From Streptomyces sp. NBC_01296 (GTDB lineage: Bacteria; Actinomycetota; Actinomycetes; Streptomycetales; Streptomycetaceae), in the NCBI RefSeq assembly GCF_035984415.1, contig NZ_CP130720.1, positions 6,944,001 to 7,008,000 on the forward strand: 64,000 nucleotides of DNA. The letters are read 5' to 3'. Within the stretch, counting starts at the first letter, position 1, and every line of letters starts with the position of its first letter. The translations under genes were made by a program, and so were the position numbers. Of the stretch, positions 15,086 through 23,897 are shown one piece after another. The notes under the pieces were generated by a model. That model was given only the letters and a program-made list of their open reading frames with translations. It was not told where the DNA came from and did no database searches.

Positions 15086-17032
15086 CTACAGCGGCGGCGG
15101 CTCCGGGCGGTCGCGGTCCTGCGGGCCCCGGCCCGACAGGACCTCCCCGTACGCCTGCATCAGGTCGGGCAGCCGCAGCGTCGACAGGTCGTCCCGGGAG
15201 GGCTCGCCGGGGAACCCCGCCAGCCGCAGATCCCGGTACGCGCAGCTCTTCTCGTACAGGGTGCGCAGGAAGCGGCCGTTGCCCAGCTCGTCGATCCAGC
15301 CCTGCTCCACCACGTGCCCGCTGATGCTGCGCAGCTCCTCGAAGGCCTCCTCGTCCCAGCAGTCCCCGTTCGCGTCCGCCAGCACCCCGCCGATCGCGGT
15401 CAGTTCCAGCGGCCGGTAGCTGGGGAAGTCCACCCGGGTGGTGAACCGCGAGGACAGCCCCGGATTGGCGGCCAGCAGCCGGTCCATCCCCGCCGGATAG
15501 CCGGCCAGGATCACCACCAGGTGGTCCCGGTTGTCCTCGGCCCGCTTCAGCAGCACCTGCAGGGCCTCGTCCCCGTACGCGTCGCCCTTGCTGTAGCCGG
15601 TGTTGGAGAGGCTGTACGCCTCGTCCACGAACAGCACCCCGCCGATCGCGGAATCGATCAGCTCGTTCGCCTTCACGGCGGTCTGCCCGAGGAACTCGCC
15701 GACCAGGTCCGCCCGTTGTGCCTCCACCAGATGGTCCCCGCCCAGCAGCCCCAGCGCGTAGAACACCCGGCCCAGGATCCGCGCCACGGTCGTCTTGCCC
15801 GTGCCCGAGGGCCCGGAGAACACGAAGTGCCGCTTCGGGGGCTGCACCGGCAGGCCCTGCCCGGCCCGCAGCCGGGCCATGTGCAGCTGCGCCGAGAGCG
15901 CCTTCACCTGCCGCTTCACCGGCTCCAGGCCCACCATCCGCTCCAGCTCCGCGAGCGCCTCGGCGAGCAGCGCCGGATCGGCCGGCCCGGCCGGCAGCCC
16001 CCCTGGCGCGGTCTGCGGCGGAACCGCCACCTTGCGGCGTACGCCTTCCGCCCGGCCCGTGCCCGTACCCGGAGCCCCGAACCGTGGATCCGGCTCCGGC
16101 ACGATCAGCGGGTCCGGCTCCACCTGCCCGTCCGCCGCGATGTCCTGGACGGGGCCGCCGCCGAGGGCCACCGCCGCGAAATCCCCGCCGACCGGCGAGA
16201 GATCGTGCCCGGCGTACCCCTCGTAGCCGGACGCGGCGTACCCGGCGTATCCGTCGGCCCCGTCGACGTAGTCGCTGTCCTCGATCGCCGTCAGCCGGGC
16301 CGCCGTGTCCATGAACGCCGGGTCCACCCGGTGCACCGCCCGGTACAGCGGCAGCGCCGCCGCGCTGCGCCCGGTCCCCTCGTGCGCCCGCGCCAGCCAG
16401 TACCGCAGCTCCTTGCGCTGCGGCTGCTCGCTGCGGCAGCGCATCAGCGCCGCCGACAGCATCGGCTCGGCCTGCCCGTACGTCTCGAGGCGGACCCGGG
16501 CCATCCCGCCGAACAGGCCCGCCTCGATCCCCAGCAGCGGATCGTCCACCAGCGGCTCGGTGTGCCGCACGAGCTGCTCCCAGTCCTTGACCAGGTAGGC
16601 CCGGCAGGCGTGCAGGAACCGCACCTGCGCATCGGTGTCCACCGGCGGCAGTGCGGCCAGCGCCTGGTCCAGCTCGGGGACGTGCCGGCCGTCCAGCCAG
16701 TGCGAGGCGTGGGCCAGCAGGAGGTCGCGCCGGCTCTCCAGGACGGGCTGTACCCACCAGCCGAGCCAGTACCAGGAGTTCAGCGTCCGCCGGTGGCGGG
16801 CCCGCTGTTCGCCGAAGCGGTCGCGGTGGGCGTACATGCGCAATAAGGCGTTCGTGGTGTCCACCCGGAGCGCGTGCAGGCCCAGCCATGCGTCGGCCAT
16901 CGAGGGATCCAGTCGTACGGCCGCCCGGAACTCCTCCTCGGCCTGCGGATAGGCGCCCATCGTGCAGGCGTCCACCCCGCGCAGCCAGGCGAGTTCGGCC
17001 GGGGCGTGCGTGCCCGGCGTGCCGAAATCCAT
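15086..17032 (-). CDS. EccA/CbxX-like AAA+ ATPase with N-terminal TPR-like domain
   Basis: 648 residues. A helical TPR-like N-terminal half (about 1-245) and a disordered Tyr/Gly and Pro-rich linker (about 250-345) precede a CbbX/SpoVK-class AAA+ domain (about 360-640). Walker A is GPSGTGKT (407-414), Walker B VLFVDEA (466-472), then SRFTTRVDFPSY. The layout matches EccA of ESX/type VII secretion, but no ecc, esx or mycP genes are in the window. ATG at 17032 is preceded by a GGGGGA element; a longer frame to 17194 lacks coding-like content. Function could be chaperoning of exported or assembly substrates. Confidence 0.88.
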   Translation of the reverse strand: MDFGTPGTHAPAELAWLRGVDACTMGAYPQAEEEFRAAVRLDPSMADAWLGLHALRVDTTNALLRMYAHRDRFGEQRARHRRTLNSWYWLGWWVQPVLESRRDLLLAHASHWLDGRHVPELDQALAALPPVDTDAQVRFLHACRAYLVKDWEQLVRHTEPLVDDPLLGIEAGLFGGMARVRLETYGQAEPMLSAALMRCRSEQPQRKELRYWLARAHEGTGRSAAALPLYRAVHRVDPAFMDTAARLTAIEDSDYVDGADGYAGYAASGYEGYAGHDLSPVGGDFAAVALGGGPVQDIAADGQVEPDPLIVPEPDPRFGAPGTGTGRAEGVRRKVAVPPQTAPGGLPAGPADPALLAEALAELERMVGLEPVKRQVKALSAQLHMARLRAGQGLPVQPPKRHFVFSGPSGTGKTTVARILGRVFYALGLLGGDHLVEAQRADLVGEFLGQTAVKANELIDSAIGGVLFVDEAYSLSNTGYSKGDAYGDEALQVLLKRAEDNRDHLVVILAGYPAGMDRLLAANPGLSSRFTTRVDFPSYRPLELTAIGGVLADANGDCWDEEAFEELRSISGHVVEQGWIDELGNGRFLRTLYEKSCAYRDLRLAGFPGEPSRDDLSTLRLPDLMQAYGEVLSGRGPQDRDRPEPPPL

Positions 17033-17410
17033 CACATCCCCCACAAGCCTGCCCCCGTGGTGCACAGCAACCCCCGCGTCGCGCCCGCGAGTTGTCCACT
17101 GCGCCGATGAAATCAGGGATGCATCGTACCTGCGGCTACGCACCATACGTAGGGTGCGGCGGGCACCGGTCGGCCGGGTTCCGGCGGCGCGCAAGGTGAC
17201 TCAGGGTGAAGGTTTCGGGGAGGTCGGGCCCCTGTGGCGCCGGCTCCGAGCCGGGCGGGGGCAGAACGAAGCCCCCGATCACGGGGGAACAATCGGGGGC
17301 TTCGCGTCCGCTGCGGCCTGGAAAGACCGCGCATTCAGAACGTAAGGCCGGTGCGGGGCCCAGGTCAAGCAAGTCGGTGCAGGCCCGCGCAAGCGGTTTT
17401 CCGGAGCGGC
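17033..17410. other. 378-bp gap between two leftward genes
   Basis: It holds the promoter region of the EccA-like gene (nearest 17033) and the terminator of the kinase-like gene (17267-17304). I see no further coding frame with high GC3 and a ribosome site, and no tRNA. Confidence 0.5.
17267..17304 (-). terminator. Terminator after the uridine-kinase-like gene
   Basis: A perfect 13-bp stem (17267-17279 with 17292-17304; arms CGAAGCCCCCGAT and its complement) and 12-nt loop lie about 105 bp past the stop of the leftward gene. Confidence 0.65.
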
Positions 17411-18055
17411 TCAGGCCCGGGGGAGTCCGTCACCCCCGGTGACGGAAGTGGTCCTTCCGGCGGTCGCATCCGTCCCGGAAGTCCACTCGTATCCCGTACT
17501 GCTCTCGCGTACCAAAGTGTCGGCGAAGGGGCGTGAAGGATCATCCGAGAAGTGCGCGAGCTCCGCGCGCTCCCATCCGTCCCAGAAGTCGGAAAGTTCA
17601 CGCCCGTCCCGATTTCGCCCACGCCCCCAGGACTGCGCGCGCGGTGTCTCCATCCACAGCAGCCGCGCCAGATGCGGGCGCAGCGCCCGCCGGCCGGCGC
17701 CGACCCCCTCGATCAGCAGCACCGGTACCGGCTCCAGCACCCGCTCCGGGCCGAACCGGCGCTCCACCCAGTCGTACGGGGCCCAGTGGGCCGCCCGCCC
17801 GGCGGCCAGCGGCTCCAGCACCTGCGCGCGCAGCCGCTCCGGCCAGCCGAACAGCTCCTCGTGGGTGGCCACGTCGTCCAGGTGCAGCACCGGCACCCCG
17901 CCCAGCGCCTCGGCGAGCCGCCCGGCGAACGTGCTCTTCCCGGATCCGGCGTGCCCGTCGATCCCGATCAGCCGGACCGGGCCGAGGGAGGGCGGCAGGG
18001 CGGCGAGCTCGCGCGCGAGTGACTGAAGTGACTGAAGTGACTGCTGAGGCTCCAC
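17411..18055 (-). CDS. Uridine-kinase-like P-loop protein
   Basis: 214 residues. P-loop GIDGHAGSGKST at about 25-36, LHLDDVATHEELFGW, APYDWVERRFG and LLIEGVGAG give the uridine kinase/phosphoribulokinase fold seen in many small actinobacterial proteins. The substrate is not determined; a nucleoside is only the family default. GTG start at 18055. The first codons contain a 9-bp tandem repeat (18018-18043) encoding QSLQSLQSL, so a later start is possible, but none with a good ribosome site precedes the P-loop. Confidence 0.8.
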   Translation of the reverse strand: MEPQQSLQSLQSLARELAALPPSLGPVRLIGIDGHAGSGKSTFAGRLAEALGGVPVLHLDDVATHEELFGWPERLRAQVLEPLAAGRAAHWAPYDWVERRFGPERVLEPVPVLLIEGVGAGRRALRPHLARLLWMETPRAQSWGRGRNRDGRELSDFWDGWERAELAHFSDDPSRPFADTLVRESSTGYEWTSGTDATAGRTTSVTGGDGLPRA

Positions 18056-18238
18056 CCGGCCAGCGTATGGCCCCCGGAGCGGGCAACCCCCGCCGGGCCC
18101 CGGCCGCCCCGGGCCCGGGGCCCCGGGCCCGGGGCCCCGCGTCACCCCCGACACGGGGCCGGGCTTCGCCGCCCGGTGGGCGGGAACTGGAAGGGTGGAG
18201 GAGCCGACCCACCGCACCGACCCCTGGGGGCCACGCCG

Positions 18239-19672
18239 ATGACCGCACCCACACCACGCAGGGCCCTGCTGGCCCTCGCCGTCGCAGCGGCCACCGCGGC
18301 CACCGTCCCCGGCGGCAGGGCTTCGGCGGCCGGAGCGCACGGCGGCGGCCCGCAGGCCGAAACGGGAGCCGCCGACGGCACGCCGGCCGAAGGCGCACCG
18401 GCCGAAGCGGCGCCCGCCGCAGCCGCCGCCGGCGGGACGGTCGACAACCGGTTCTGGTACGCGTACGCCCACTGGCTGGCCGGCACCCACCAGGGCACCG
18501 CCGCCCTCGCCGGCGACCGCCCCGGCCTGGTGATCGAGGCCCCGGCCGGCCGCACCGAGTACACCGACCCGCACACCGGGAAGAAGGGCACCTGGGAGTA
18601 CGCCGCCTGGACCTCCCCGGTGCACCGCTCCGCCGTGCCCGGCACCGAGACCATCGCCTCCTGGAACGCCCACACCCCGGCCGGCACCTGGATCCAGATC
18701 GAACTGCGCGCCACCTACGGCTCCGGCGCCACCACCCCCTGGTACGTACTGGGCCGCTGGGCCTCCGGCGACGGCGACATCCGGCGCACCTCCGTGGACG
18801 GCCAGACCGACGGCACCTCCACCGTGTGGACCGACACCCTGGCCGTCGACGCCCCCGCGCGGGCGAACGGCGTACGCATCACGGACTGGCAGCTGCGCCT
18901 GACCCTCCACCGCAAGCCGGGCACCGCCCAGGGCCCGACGGTGTGGCTGGCCGGGGCCATGGTCTCCGACGTCCCGGACCGGTTCACCGTCCCCGCCTCC
19001 GCCCCCTCGGGCACGGCACACGAGCTGAAGGTCCCGCGCTACTCGCAGGAGATCCACACCGGCCAGTACCCCCAGTACGACAACGGCGGCGAGGCCTGGT
19101 GCAGCCCCACCTCCTCCCAGATGGTCGTCGAGTACTGGGGCCGCAAGCCCGCGGCCGCGGACCTGGCCTGGGTCGATTCCCGCTACGCCGACCCGCAGGT
19201 CTGCCACGCGGCCCGCTCCACGTACGACAGCGCCTACAAGGGCTGCGGCAACTGGCCCTTCAACGCCGCGTACGCCGCCACCTACAGCGGGCTCGCCGGG
19301 GTCGTCACCCGGCTCCGCTCCCTCGCCGACCTGGAGACGCTGGTCCGGTCGGGCATCCCGGTGATCACCTCGCAGTCCTTCCGCACCGAGGAGCTCACGG
19401 GCGCGGGCTATGGCACCGCCGGCCACCTGATGACCGTCATCGGCTTCACCGCGGCCGGGGACGTGGTCGCCAACGACCCGAACTCGCGCGACGACACGGC
19501 CGTCCGACGGGTCTACAAGCGGCGCGAATGGGAGGACGTCTGGCTGCGCACCAAGCGCCACAACGCCGCCGGAAAGACCGTCACCGGCTCCGGAGGGATC
19601 TGCTACCTGTACGCCCCGGCCCGCCCGAGCCTCGCCCAGATCGCGGCCCTGCGGACGGTGGGAGTGCTGTGA
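18239..19672 (+). CDS. Secreted C39-like cysteine peptidase
   Basis: 477 residues. An export signal (RRALLALAVAAATAA) has twin Arg near the start, so Tat export is possible. A beta-rich domain follows (about 60-255, WTSPVH...GTWIQIELRATYG). The C-terminal peptidase C39-like domain (about 265-475) has the triad candidates C288 (EAWCSPTS), H396 (GHLMTVIGF) and the Asn/Asp of ANDPNS. Probably a cell-wall or extracellular protease; the substrate is unknown. ATG at 18239 is chosen because the signal peptide starts there; the open frame extends 21 codons upstream without a signal. Monocistronic. Confidence 0.85.
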   Translation: MTAPTPRRALLALAVAAATAATVPGGRASAAGAHGGGPQAETGAADGTPAEGAPAEAAPAAAAAGGTVDNRFWYAYAHWLAGTHQGTAALAGDRPGLVIEAPAGRTEYTDPHTGKKGTWEYAAWTSPVHRSAVPGTETIASWNAHTPAGTWIQIELRATYGSGATTPWYVLGRWASGDGDIRRTSVDGQTDGTSTVWTDTLAVDAPARANGVRITDWQLRLTLHRKPGTAQGPTVWLAGAMVSDVPDRFTVPASAPSGTAHELKVPRYSQEIHTGQYPQYDNGGEAWCSPTSSQMVVEYWGRKPAAADLAWVDSRYADPQVCHAARSTYDSAYKGCGNWPFNAAYAATYSGLAGVVTRLRSLADLETLVRSGIPVITSQSFRTEELTGAGYGTAGHLMTVIGFTAAGDVVANDPNSRDDTAVRRVYKRREWEDVWLRTKRHNAAGKTVTGSGGICYLYAPARPSLAQIAALRTVGVL

Positions 19673-19768
19673 TCCGCGCGTCGGAACTTCCCGTTGACCC
19701 GGGGCGCAGATAAGCGGAATATAAAGCCATAAAGGGCACATAAAGGCTTCTACAGGAGGCGGCCCGCC

Positions 19769-20197
19769 ATGACCACCCACAGCATCGAACACCACCCCGA
19801 CCTCGCCGAGATGCGCTCGCGGTTCGAGCGGGTCACCAGCACCCCCGCCGCGCAGGGTGTGGAGGCGCTGGCCCTCATCACGGGCCTCTACCTGGCGGCC
19901 TCGCCGTGGATCGCCGGGTTCAGCGGCCTCAGCTCGCTGGCGATCAACAACCTGATCGCCGGCCTGGCGTACTGCCTGTGCATGAGCGGACTCGGCTCCG
20001 CTTATGAACGCACCCACGCGATGGCCTGGACGGCGGTCGCGATCGGAGCCTGGACGATCGTGGCTCCGTGGGTCATCGCCGGCGATGTCAGCACGACCCG
20101 CACCGTGGTCAGCAACGTGATCACCGGCGGCGTCGCCCTGTGCCTCGCCCTGGCCATGGCGGGCATGGCGGGCAGCAACCGCACCGCCTCCGGCTGA
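19769..20197 (+). CDS. SPW-repeat membrane protein
   Basis: 142 residues, four membrane helices. Two SPW-family repeats are visible: ASPWIAGF (about 47-54) and APWVIAG (about 93-99). The family is small integral membrane proteins of unknown function, common in Streptomyces. ATG at 19769 with CAGGAGG upstream. The upstream gap is locally AT-rich (three ATAAAG motifs at 19719-19747), unusual here, and probably contains the promoter. A 10-bp hairpin follows. Confidence 0.88.
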   Translation: MTTHSIEHHPDLAEMRSRFERVTSTPAAQGVEALALITGLYLAASPWIAGFSGLSSLAINNLIAGLAYCLCMSGLGSAYERTHAMAWTAVAIGAWTIVAPWVIAGDVSTTRTVVSNVITGGVALCLALAMAGMAGSNRTASG

Positions 20198-20209
20198 CCT
20201 CCGTACGCG

Positions 20210-20242
20210 CCGGGCCCCGACCGCAAGCCGGCCGGGGCCCGG
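20210..20242 (+). terminator. Hairpin after the SPW gene
   Basis: A perfect 10-bp stem (20210-20219 with 20233-20242; CCGGGCCCCG) and 13-nt loop start 12 bp after the stop. Confidence 0.6.
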
Positions 20243-20324
20243 TGGCGTGTCCGGGACGTGATGCGCGCCACGAATGGCGAGCGTCTCTACCGCGAAAGCC
20301 GCAAACGCTGTCACATTGGACGAC

Positions 20325-20477
20325 ATGACCGCATACAGCTCCGCCCTCGCCTCCCGCGCCCGGAACCTCGTCCGCACGGGCGGCCCGAAGGATCACTCCA
20401 AGTGGCTGGAGCACGTGCTCGGCTGGACGCTGGTGGTCGTCGTCGCCATGTTCGTCACCCAGGTCGGCTGGCTCTGA
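20325..20477 (+). CDS. Small SCO1431-like membrane-tail protein (hypothetical)
   Basis: 50 residues: a basic N-terminal half (ASRARNLVRTGGPKDHSKW) and one C-terminal membrane helix (VLGWTLVVVVAMFVTQVGWL). Codon use is typical of the genome. ATG at 20325 has only a GGA-type ribosome site; an in-frame ATG at 20274 would add 17 residues. I do not recognise a function; the layout suggests a tail-anchored membrane peptide. Confidence 0.6.
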   Translation: MTAYSSALASRARNLVRTGGPKDHSKWLEHVLGWTLVVVVAMFVTQVGWL

Positions 20478-20739
20478 CCCGAGGCGCCCCGGCCGATCTG
20501 CGCCGTGCCGAAGCTCGAAGACCACCTTGCCCACGGGGGTGTCCACCTCGGCGGACGGGCAGATGTCGGTGAGAGCGGGGCCTCTACGCTGCCCGGCAGT
20601 GCGACCGGACGGCCCTTGCCGGCCTCGTCCGTGCTCATGGATGTGCCTCCCGTACGCGTCGTCCGGTGCGCAGGGAAGTGCACGAGGCAGGTCTGCCATA
20701 CTGCGGGCATCCTGTGGCAGTTCGAGGCTAGGGCCGAAT

Positions 20740-21570
20740 TTGAATAATAGTCAACAGCGTGGTGCGACCGGGCGTTCGCAGGTCCGCAGGGCCGAACTCA
20801 TAGCAATCGGGCGCAAGTTGTTCGCCGATACCTCGTACGACGCGCTCTCCATGGACGACATCGCCAAACAGGCGGGCGTCGCCAAGGGGTTGATCTACTA
20901 CTACTTCAAGAGCAAGCGCGGCTACTACCTCGCCATCGTCGAGGACTCGGTCTGCGAGCTCGTCGCCCGCGCCGCCGGCGAGCCGGACCTGCCCAACGTC
21001 GAGCGGGTGCGCCGCACCATCGACGGCTACCTGTCCTACGCCGAACACCACCAGGCCGCCTACCGGACCATCGTCACCGGGGGAGTCGGCTCCGACGCCG
21101 AGGTGCTCGCGATCCGCGACGCGGTCCGCGAGGAGCTGGTGGCCACCATCGCCGAAGGCGCGTACGGGCGCCGCACCATCCCTCCGATCGCCCGGCTCGC
21201 GCTCGTGGGCTGGCTGTCGGCGGTCGAGGGGACCACCCTGGAGTGGATCGGGGGCCTGGCCGCCCCTGCGGATGCCGCCGCTGCGGACGCCTCCGACAAC
21301 GCTGTCACCCCCGGTGCGGGTGCGAACGCCGAGGCGGACCCCGGCGCCGAGGCCGGCGTGGAGACCGACGTCGAACCTGACGCGGAACCCGACGCTGAAG
21401 CCGCGTCGCCGCAGCCCGACCGGGCCCGGCTCGGCGCCCTGCTCGTGCGCCAGCTGCGCGCGACGCTGACGGTGATCGGGGAGTTCGTCCCGGAGTGTCC
21501 GCCGCCGCCCCTTCCCGAAGAGGCGTTCGAGACGGCCGGTGATCTTGCCCCGGTGACGGGACGCTCCTGA
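20740..21570 (+). CDS. TetR-family regulator
   Basis: 276 residues. The N-terminal TetR HTH (about 12-60; AIGRKLFADTSYDALSMDDIAKQAGVAKGLIYYYFKSKRGYY) is clear and the C-terminal ligand domain is helical. A low-complexity acidic Ala/Glu/Asp insert (about 175-225) interrupts the last third. TTG start at 20740 is the only in-frame start near the HTH (an AT-rich patch with GAGG upstream); the frame stays open further upstream without coding character. It precedes an acyl-CoA dehydrogenase on the same strand, so it probably controls it or related fatty-acid genes. Confidence 0.88.
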   Translation: MNNSQQRGATGRSQVRRAELIAIGRKLFADTSYDALSMDDIAKQAGVAKGLIYYYFKSKRGYYLAIVEDSVCELVARAAGEPDLPNVERVRRTIDGYLSYAEHHQAAYRTIVTGGVGSDAEVLAIRDAVREELVATIAEGAYGRRTIPPIARLALVGWLSAVEGTTLEWIGGLAAPADAAAADASDNAVTPGAGANAEADPGAEAGVETDVEPDAEPDAEAASPQPDRARLGALLVRQLRATLTVIGEFVPECPPPPLPEEAFETAGDLAPVTGRS

Positions 21571-21601
21571 TCGGGCATACTCAAGCCGCCGCAGCCACTG
21601 A

Positions 21602-21631
21602 ACTGCCCCTTCCGTGATCCGGGAGGGCAGT
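21602..21631 (+). promoter_or_regulatory. Inverted repeat between TetR and acyl-CoA dehydrogenase genes
   Basis: ACTGCCC (21602-21608) and GGGCAGT (21625-21631) form a 7-bp stem around 16 nt. It could be a terminator for the TetR gene or an operator for it; position alone cannot decide. Confidence 0.4.
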
Positions 21632-21717
21632 ATCGGCTGTGAGAGCACCGAGACCCGGTGGCGCGTCCCACACCTCACGCGTCGCCGCCGTGCCCTATGA
21701 GGGAGGAGAGCGCCGCC

Positions 21718-22890
21718 ATGACTGACCGCGCCCCGCAGCCGGTGGACCGTCAGCTGCCCACCGAGGAGTCCCGGGACCTCCTCGCGCTCGTACGAGAGAT
21801 CGCCCAGCGGGAGATCCGCCCCGTGGCCGCCGACGAGGAGGACGCCGGCACGTTCCCGCGTGCGATCTTCACCCTCCTGTCCGAAGCCGGCCTGCTCGGT
21901 CTCCCGTACGCGGGCGAGTACGGCGGCGGCGAGCAGCCGTACGAGGTCTACCTCCAGGTCCTCGAGGAGCTCGCGGCGGCCCGCCTGACCGTCGGGCTCG
22001 GCGTCAGCGTGCACTCCCTGTCCTGCCACGGCCTGGCCGGATACGGCTCCGAGGAGCAGCAGAAGGCCCACCTGCCGGCCATGCTCGGCGGCGGCCTGCT
22101 CGGCGCGTACTGCCTGTCCGAGCCCGCCTCGGGCTCCGACGCCGCCTCGCTGACCACCAAGGCCGTGCGCGACGGCGAAGACTGGGTCATCACCGGCACC
22201 AAGGCCTGGATCACCCACGGCGGGGTCGCCGACTTCTACACCGTCCTCGCGCGCACCGGCGGCGAGGGCCCCAAGGGCATCACCGCCTTCCTGGTGCCGG
22301 GCGACGCGGAGGGACTGACGGCCGCCGTCCCCGAGAAGAAGATGGGCATGAAGGGCTCGCCCACCGCCCAGCTGCACTTCGACGGGGTCCGCGTCCCGGA
22401 CACGCGCCGCATCGGCGAGGAGGGCCAGGGCTTCACCATCGCGCTGGCCGCCCTGGACGCGGGCCGCCTGGGCATCGCCGCCTGCGCCATCGGCGTCGCG
22501 CAGGCCGCCCTGGACGAGGCCCTGGCGTACGCCCTGGACCGCAAGCAGTTCGGGCACCCCATCGCGGACTTCCAGGGCCTGCGCTTCATGCTCGCCGACA
22601 TGGCGACCAAGATCGAGGCCGGCCGGGCGCTGTACCTGGCGGCGGCGCGACTGCGTGACGCGGGCAAGCCGTTCTCCCGCCAGGCGGCGATGGCCAAGCT
22701 GTTCTGCACGGACGCCGCCATGGCCGTCACCACGGACGCGGTCCAGGTCCTCGGCGGCTACGGCTACACCGCGGACTTCCCGGTGGAGCGGCTGATGCGC
22801 GAGGCGAAGGTCCTCCAGATCGTCGAGGGCACGAACCAGATCCAGCGCATGGTCATCGCCCGCCACCTGGCGGGCCCCGAGTCCCGCTGA
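21718..22890 (+). CDS. Acyl-CoA dehydrogenase
   Basis: 390 residues. Complete ACAD layout: helical N-domain, beta domain with YCLSEPASGSDAA and WITGTKAWITHGG, and C-domain with RKQFGHPIADFQGLRF and VLGGYGYTADFPVERLMRE. The catalytic Glu sits in IVEGTNQIQR. A FAD enzyme oxidising acyl-CoA to 2-enoyl-CoA; chain length or branching is unknown. ATG at 21718 has GGAGGAG 8 nt upstream; an upstream in-frame start lacks one. Downstream of, and probably regulated by, the TetR gene. Confidence 0.94.
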   Translation: MTDRAPQPVDRQLPTEESRDLLALVREIAQREIRPVAADEEDAGTFPRAIFTLLSEAGLLGLPYAGEYGGGEQPYEVYLQVLEELAAARLTVGLGVSVHSLSCHGLAGYGSEEQQKAHLPAMLGGGLLGAYCLSEPASGSDAASLTTKAVRDGEDWVITGTKAWITHGGVADFYTVLARTGGEGPKGITAFLVPGDAEGLTAAVPEKKMGMKGSPTAQLHFDGVRVPDTRRIGEEGQGFTIALAALDAGRLGIAACAIGVAQAALDEALAYALDRKQFGHPIADFQGLRFMLADMATKIEAGRALYLAAARLRDAGKPFSRQAAMAKLFCTDAAMAVTTDAVQVLGGYGYTADFPVERLMREAKVLQIVEGTNQIQRMVIARHLAGPESR

Positions 22891-22903
22891 CGGCGACGGC
22901 GAC

Positions 22904-22935
22904 GGGGCTGCGCCGGCTCAGGCCGGAGCAGCCCC
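22904..22935. terminator. Bidirectional terminator
   Basis: An 8-bp outer stem (GGGGCTGC 22904-22911 with GCAGCCCC 22928-22935) and an inner CCGG pairing lie between the convergent dehydrogenase and RIP genes. Confidence 0.65.
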
Positions 22936-22947
22936 GCGCCATCACCA

Positions 22948-23823
22948 TCACCCGGGGCGCTTGACCATCGAGATGTAACGGGACATGTCGCCGAAGCCGC
23001 GGAGGTTGGTACCGCCGAGATTGAACGAGCCGCCCGCGCCCGGACGGGCCGTTTCGTTGAGCATGTAGGTGGAGCCCGGTCCCCACTGGTTCTCTTCGCC
23101 GGCTTCCTGCGCGGTGATGGTCGCGCCCGAGGCGATCCCTGCGCGCACGGTGCCCTCGATATTGCGAAATCGGGTCCCCTCGCCGATCGCGGCGATCGCG
23201 TGGACCAAGGCGTTTCGCACGGAGTTCTGGTTCTGGTTGCCGTCGGCCGCATGCCGCCACAGCGTCTGGAACTGGCCTTGCAGCCCGGCCAGGCTGATCG
23301 CCAGGGTCCTGTTGGCGGCGTCGCCCACCTGCAGGCCCTGATTCCCGTTGCTGTTGCCGTAGCTGCCGCTGTAGCCGAGGTTGACCGCATTGCGGCCGAG
23401 CTGGTGACCGAGGTCGTACGTCGGGTCGGTGAACTGGAAGACCGGACCGCCGCCGCCGGCGGTCGCAAAACCGCGCAGGTACAGGTTCTGGGTGGTCAGG
23501 TAGAGGCTGAGCCGACGGCCCTCCGGCAGGGCGACGATCACCTCGATGATGTCGTTGCCGGCGTTCGTCTGCCACACGGTGTTGTCGCCGTGACCCCGGA
23601 GGATGGTGCCGGCCCTCTCGTGCAGCGAGCGGATGAAGCGGGTGTATTCGGCGGCGGCTTCACGCTGGTTGCCGGACAGATTCCAGTCGAGCTGCGCCTG
23701 CTGGATCGTCGCGGGCTGGGCGGCGGGCAGTGCGGGCGGTGCTTCGGTGGAGGCCTGGGAGGCGGGAGCGGCGGCGCCGAGCAGGGCGAGGCCGAGGAGG
23801 GCTGCGGGCAGGGTCTTGCGCAT
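22948..23823 (-). CDS. Secreted ribosome-inactivating protein (rRNA N-glycosidase family)
   Basis: 291 residues. Signal peptide about 1-24. Mature part follows the RIP/ricin A-chain pattern: YTRFIRSLHERAG (60-72); NLYLRGF with Y115 (ricin Y80 position); Y151 or Y155 (ricin Y123); the catalytic helix AIGEGTRFRNIEG with E215 and R218 (ricin E177/R180, same spacing); and ENQWGPGS with W247 (ricin W211 in ENSWGR). All active-site residues are thus present. The family depurinates one adenine of the large rRNA sarcin-ricin loop. ATG at 23823 with AAGGA upstream. Last gene of a leftward set of secreted proteins; no lectin chain is fused. Activity and target organism are inference. Confidence 0.88.
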   Translation of the reverse strand: MRKTLPAALLGLALLGAAAPASQASTEAPPALPAAQPATIQQAQLDWNLSGNQREAAAEYTRFIRSLHERAGTILRGHGDNTVWQTNAGNDIIEVIVALPEGRRLSLYLTTQNLYLRGFATAGGGGPVFQFTDPTYDLGHQLGRNAVNLGYSGSYGNSNGNQGLQVGDAANRTLAISLAGLQGQFQTLWRHAADGNQNQNSVRNALVHAIAAIGEGTRFRNIEGTVRAGIASGATITAQEAGEENQWGPGSTYMLNETARPGAGGSFNLGGTNLRGFGDMSRYISMVKRPG

Positions 23824-23897
23824 CGGAGTCCTTCGTACGTGAGGGCGGTCGTCGGTCTCGGCCGGAGCCGGTATCGGTGCAGGTGCAGGTGCAGCCA

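Noticed and set aside
17411..20377. 988-residue minus protein including the uridine-kinase-like gene
   Set aside because: Only the last 214 residues are coding-like; the rest is antisense to the C39-like peptidase and SPW genes.
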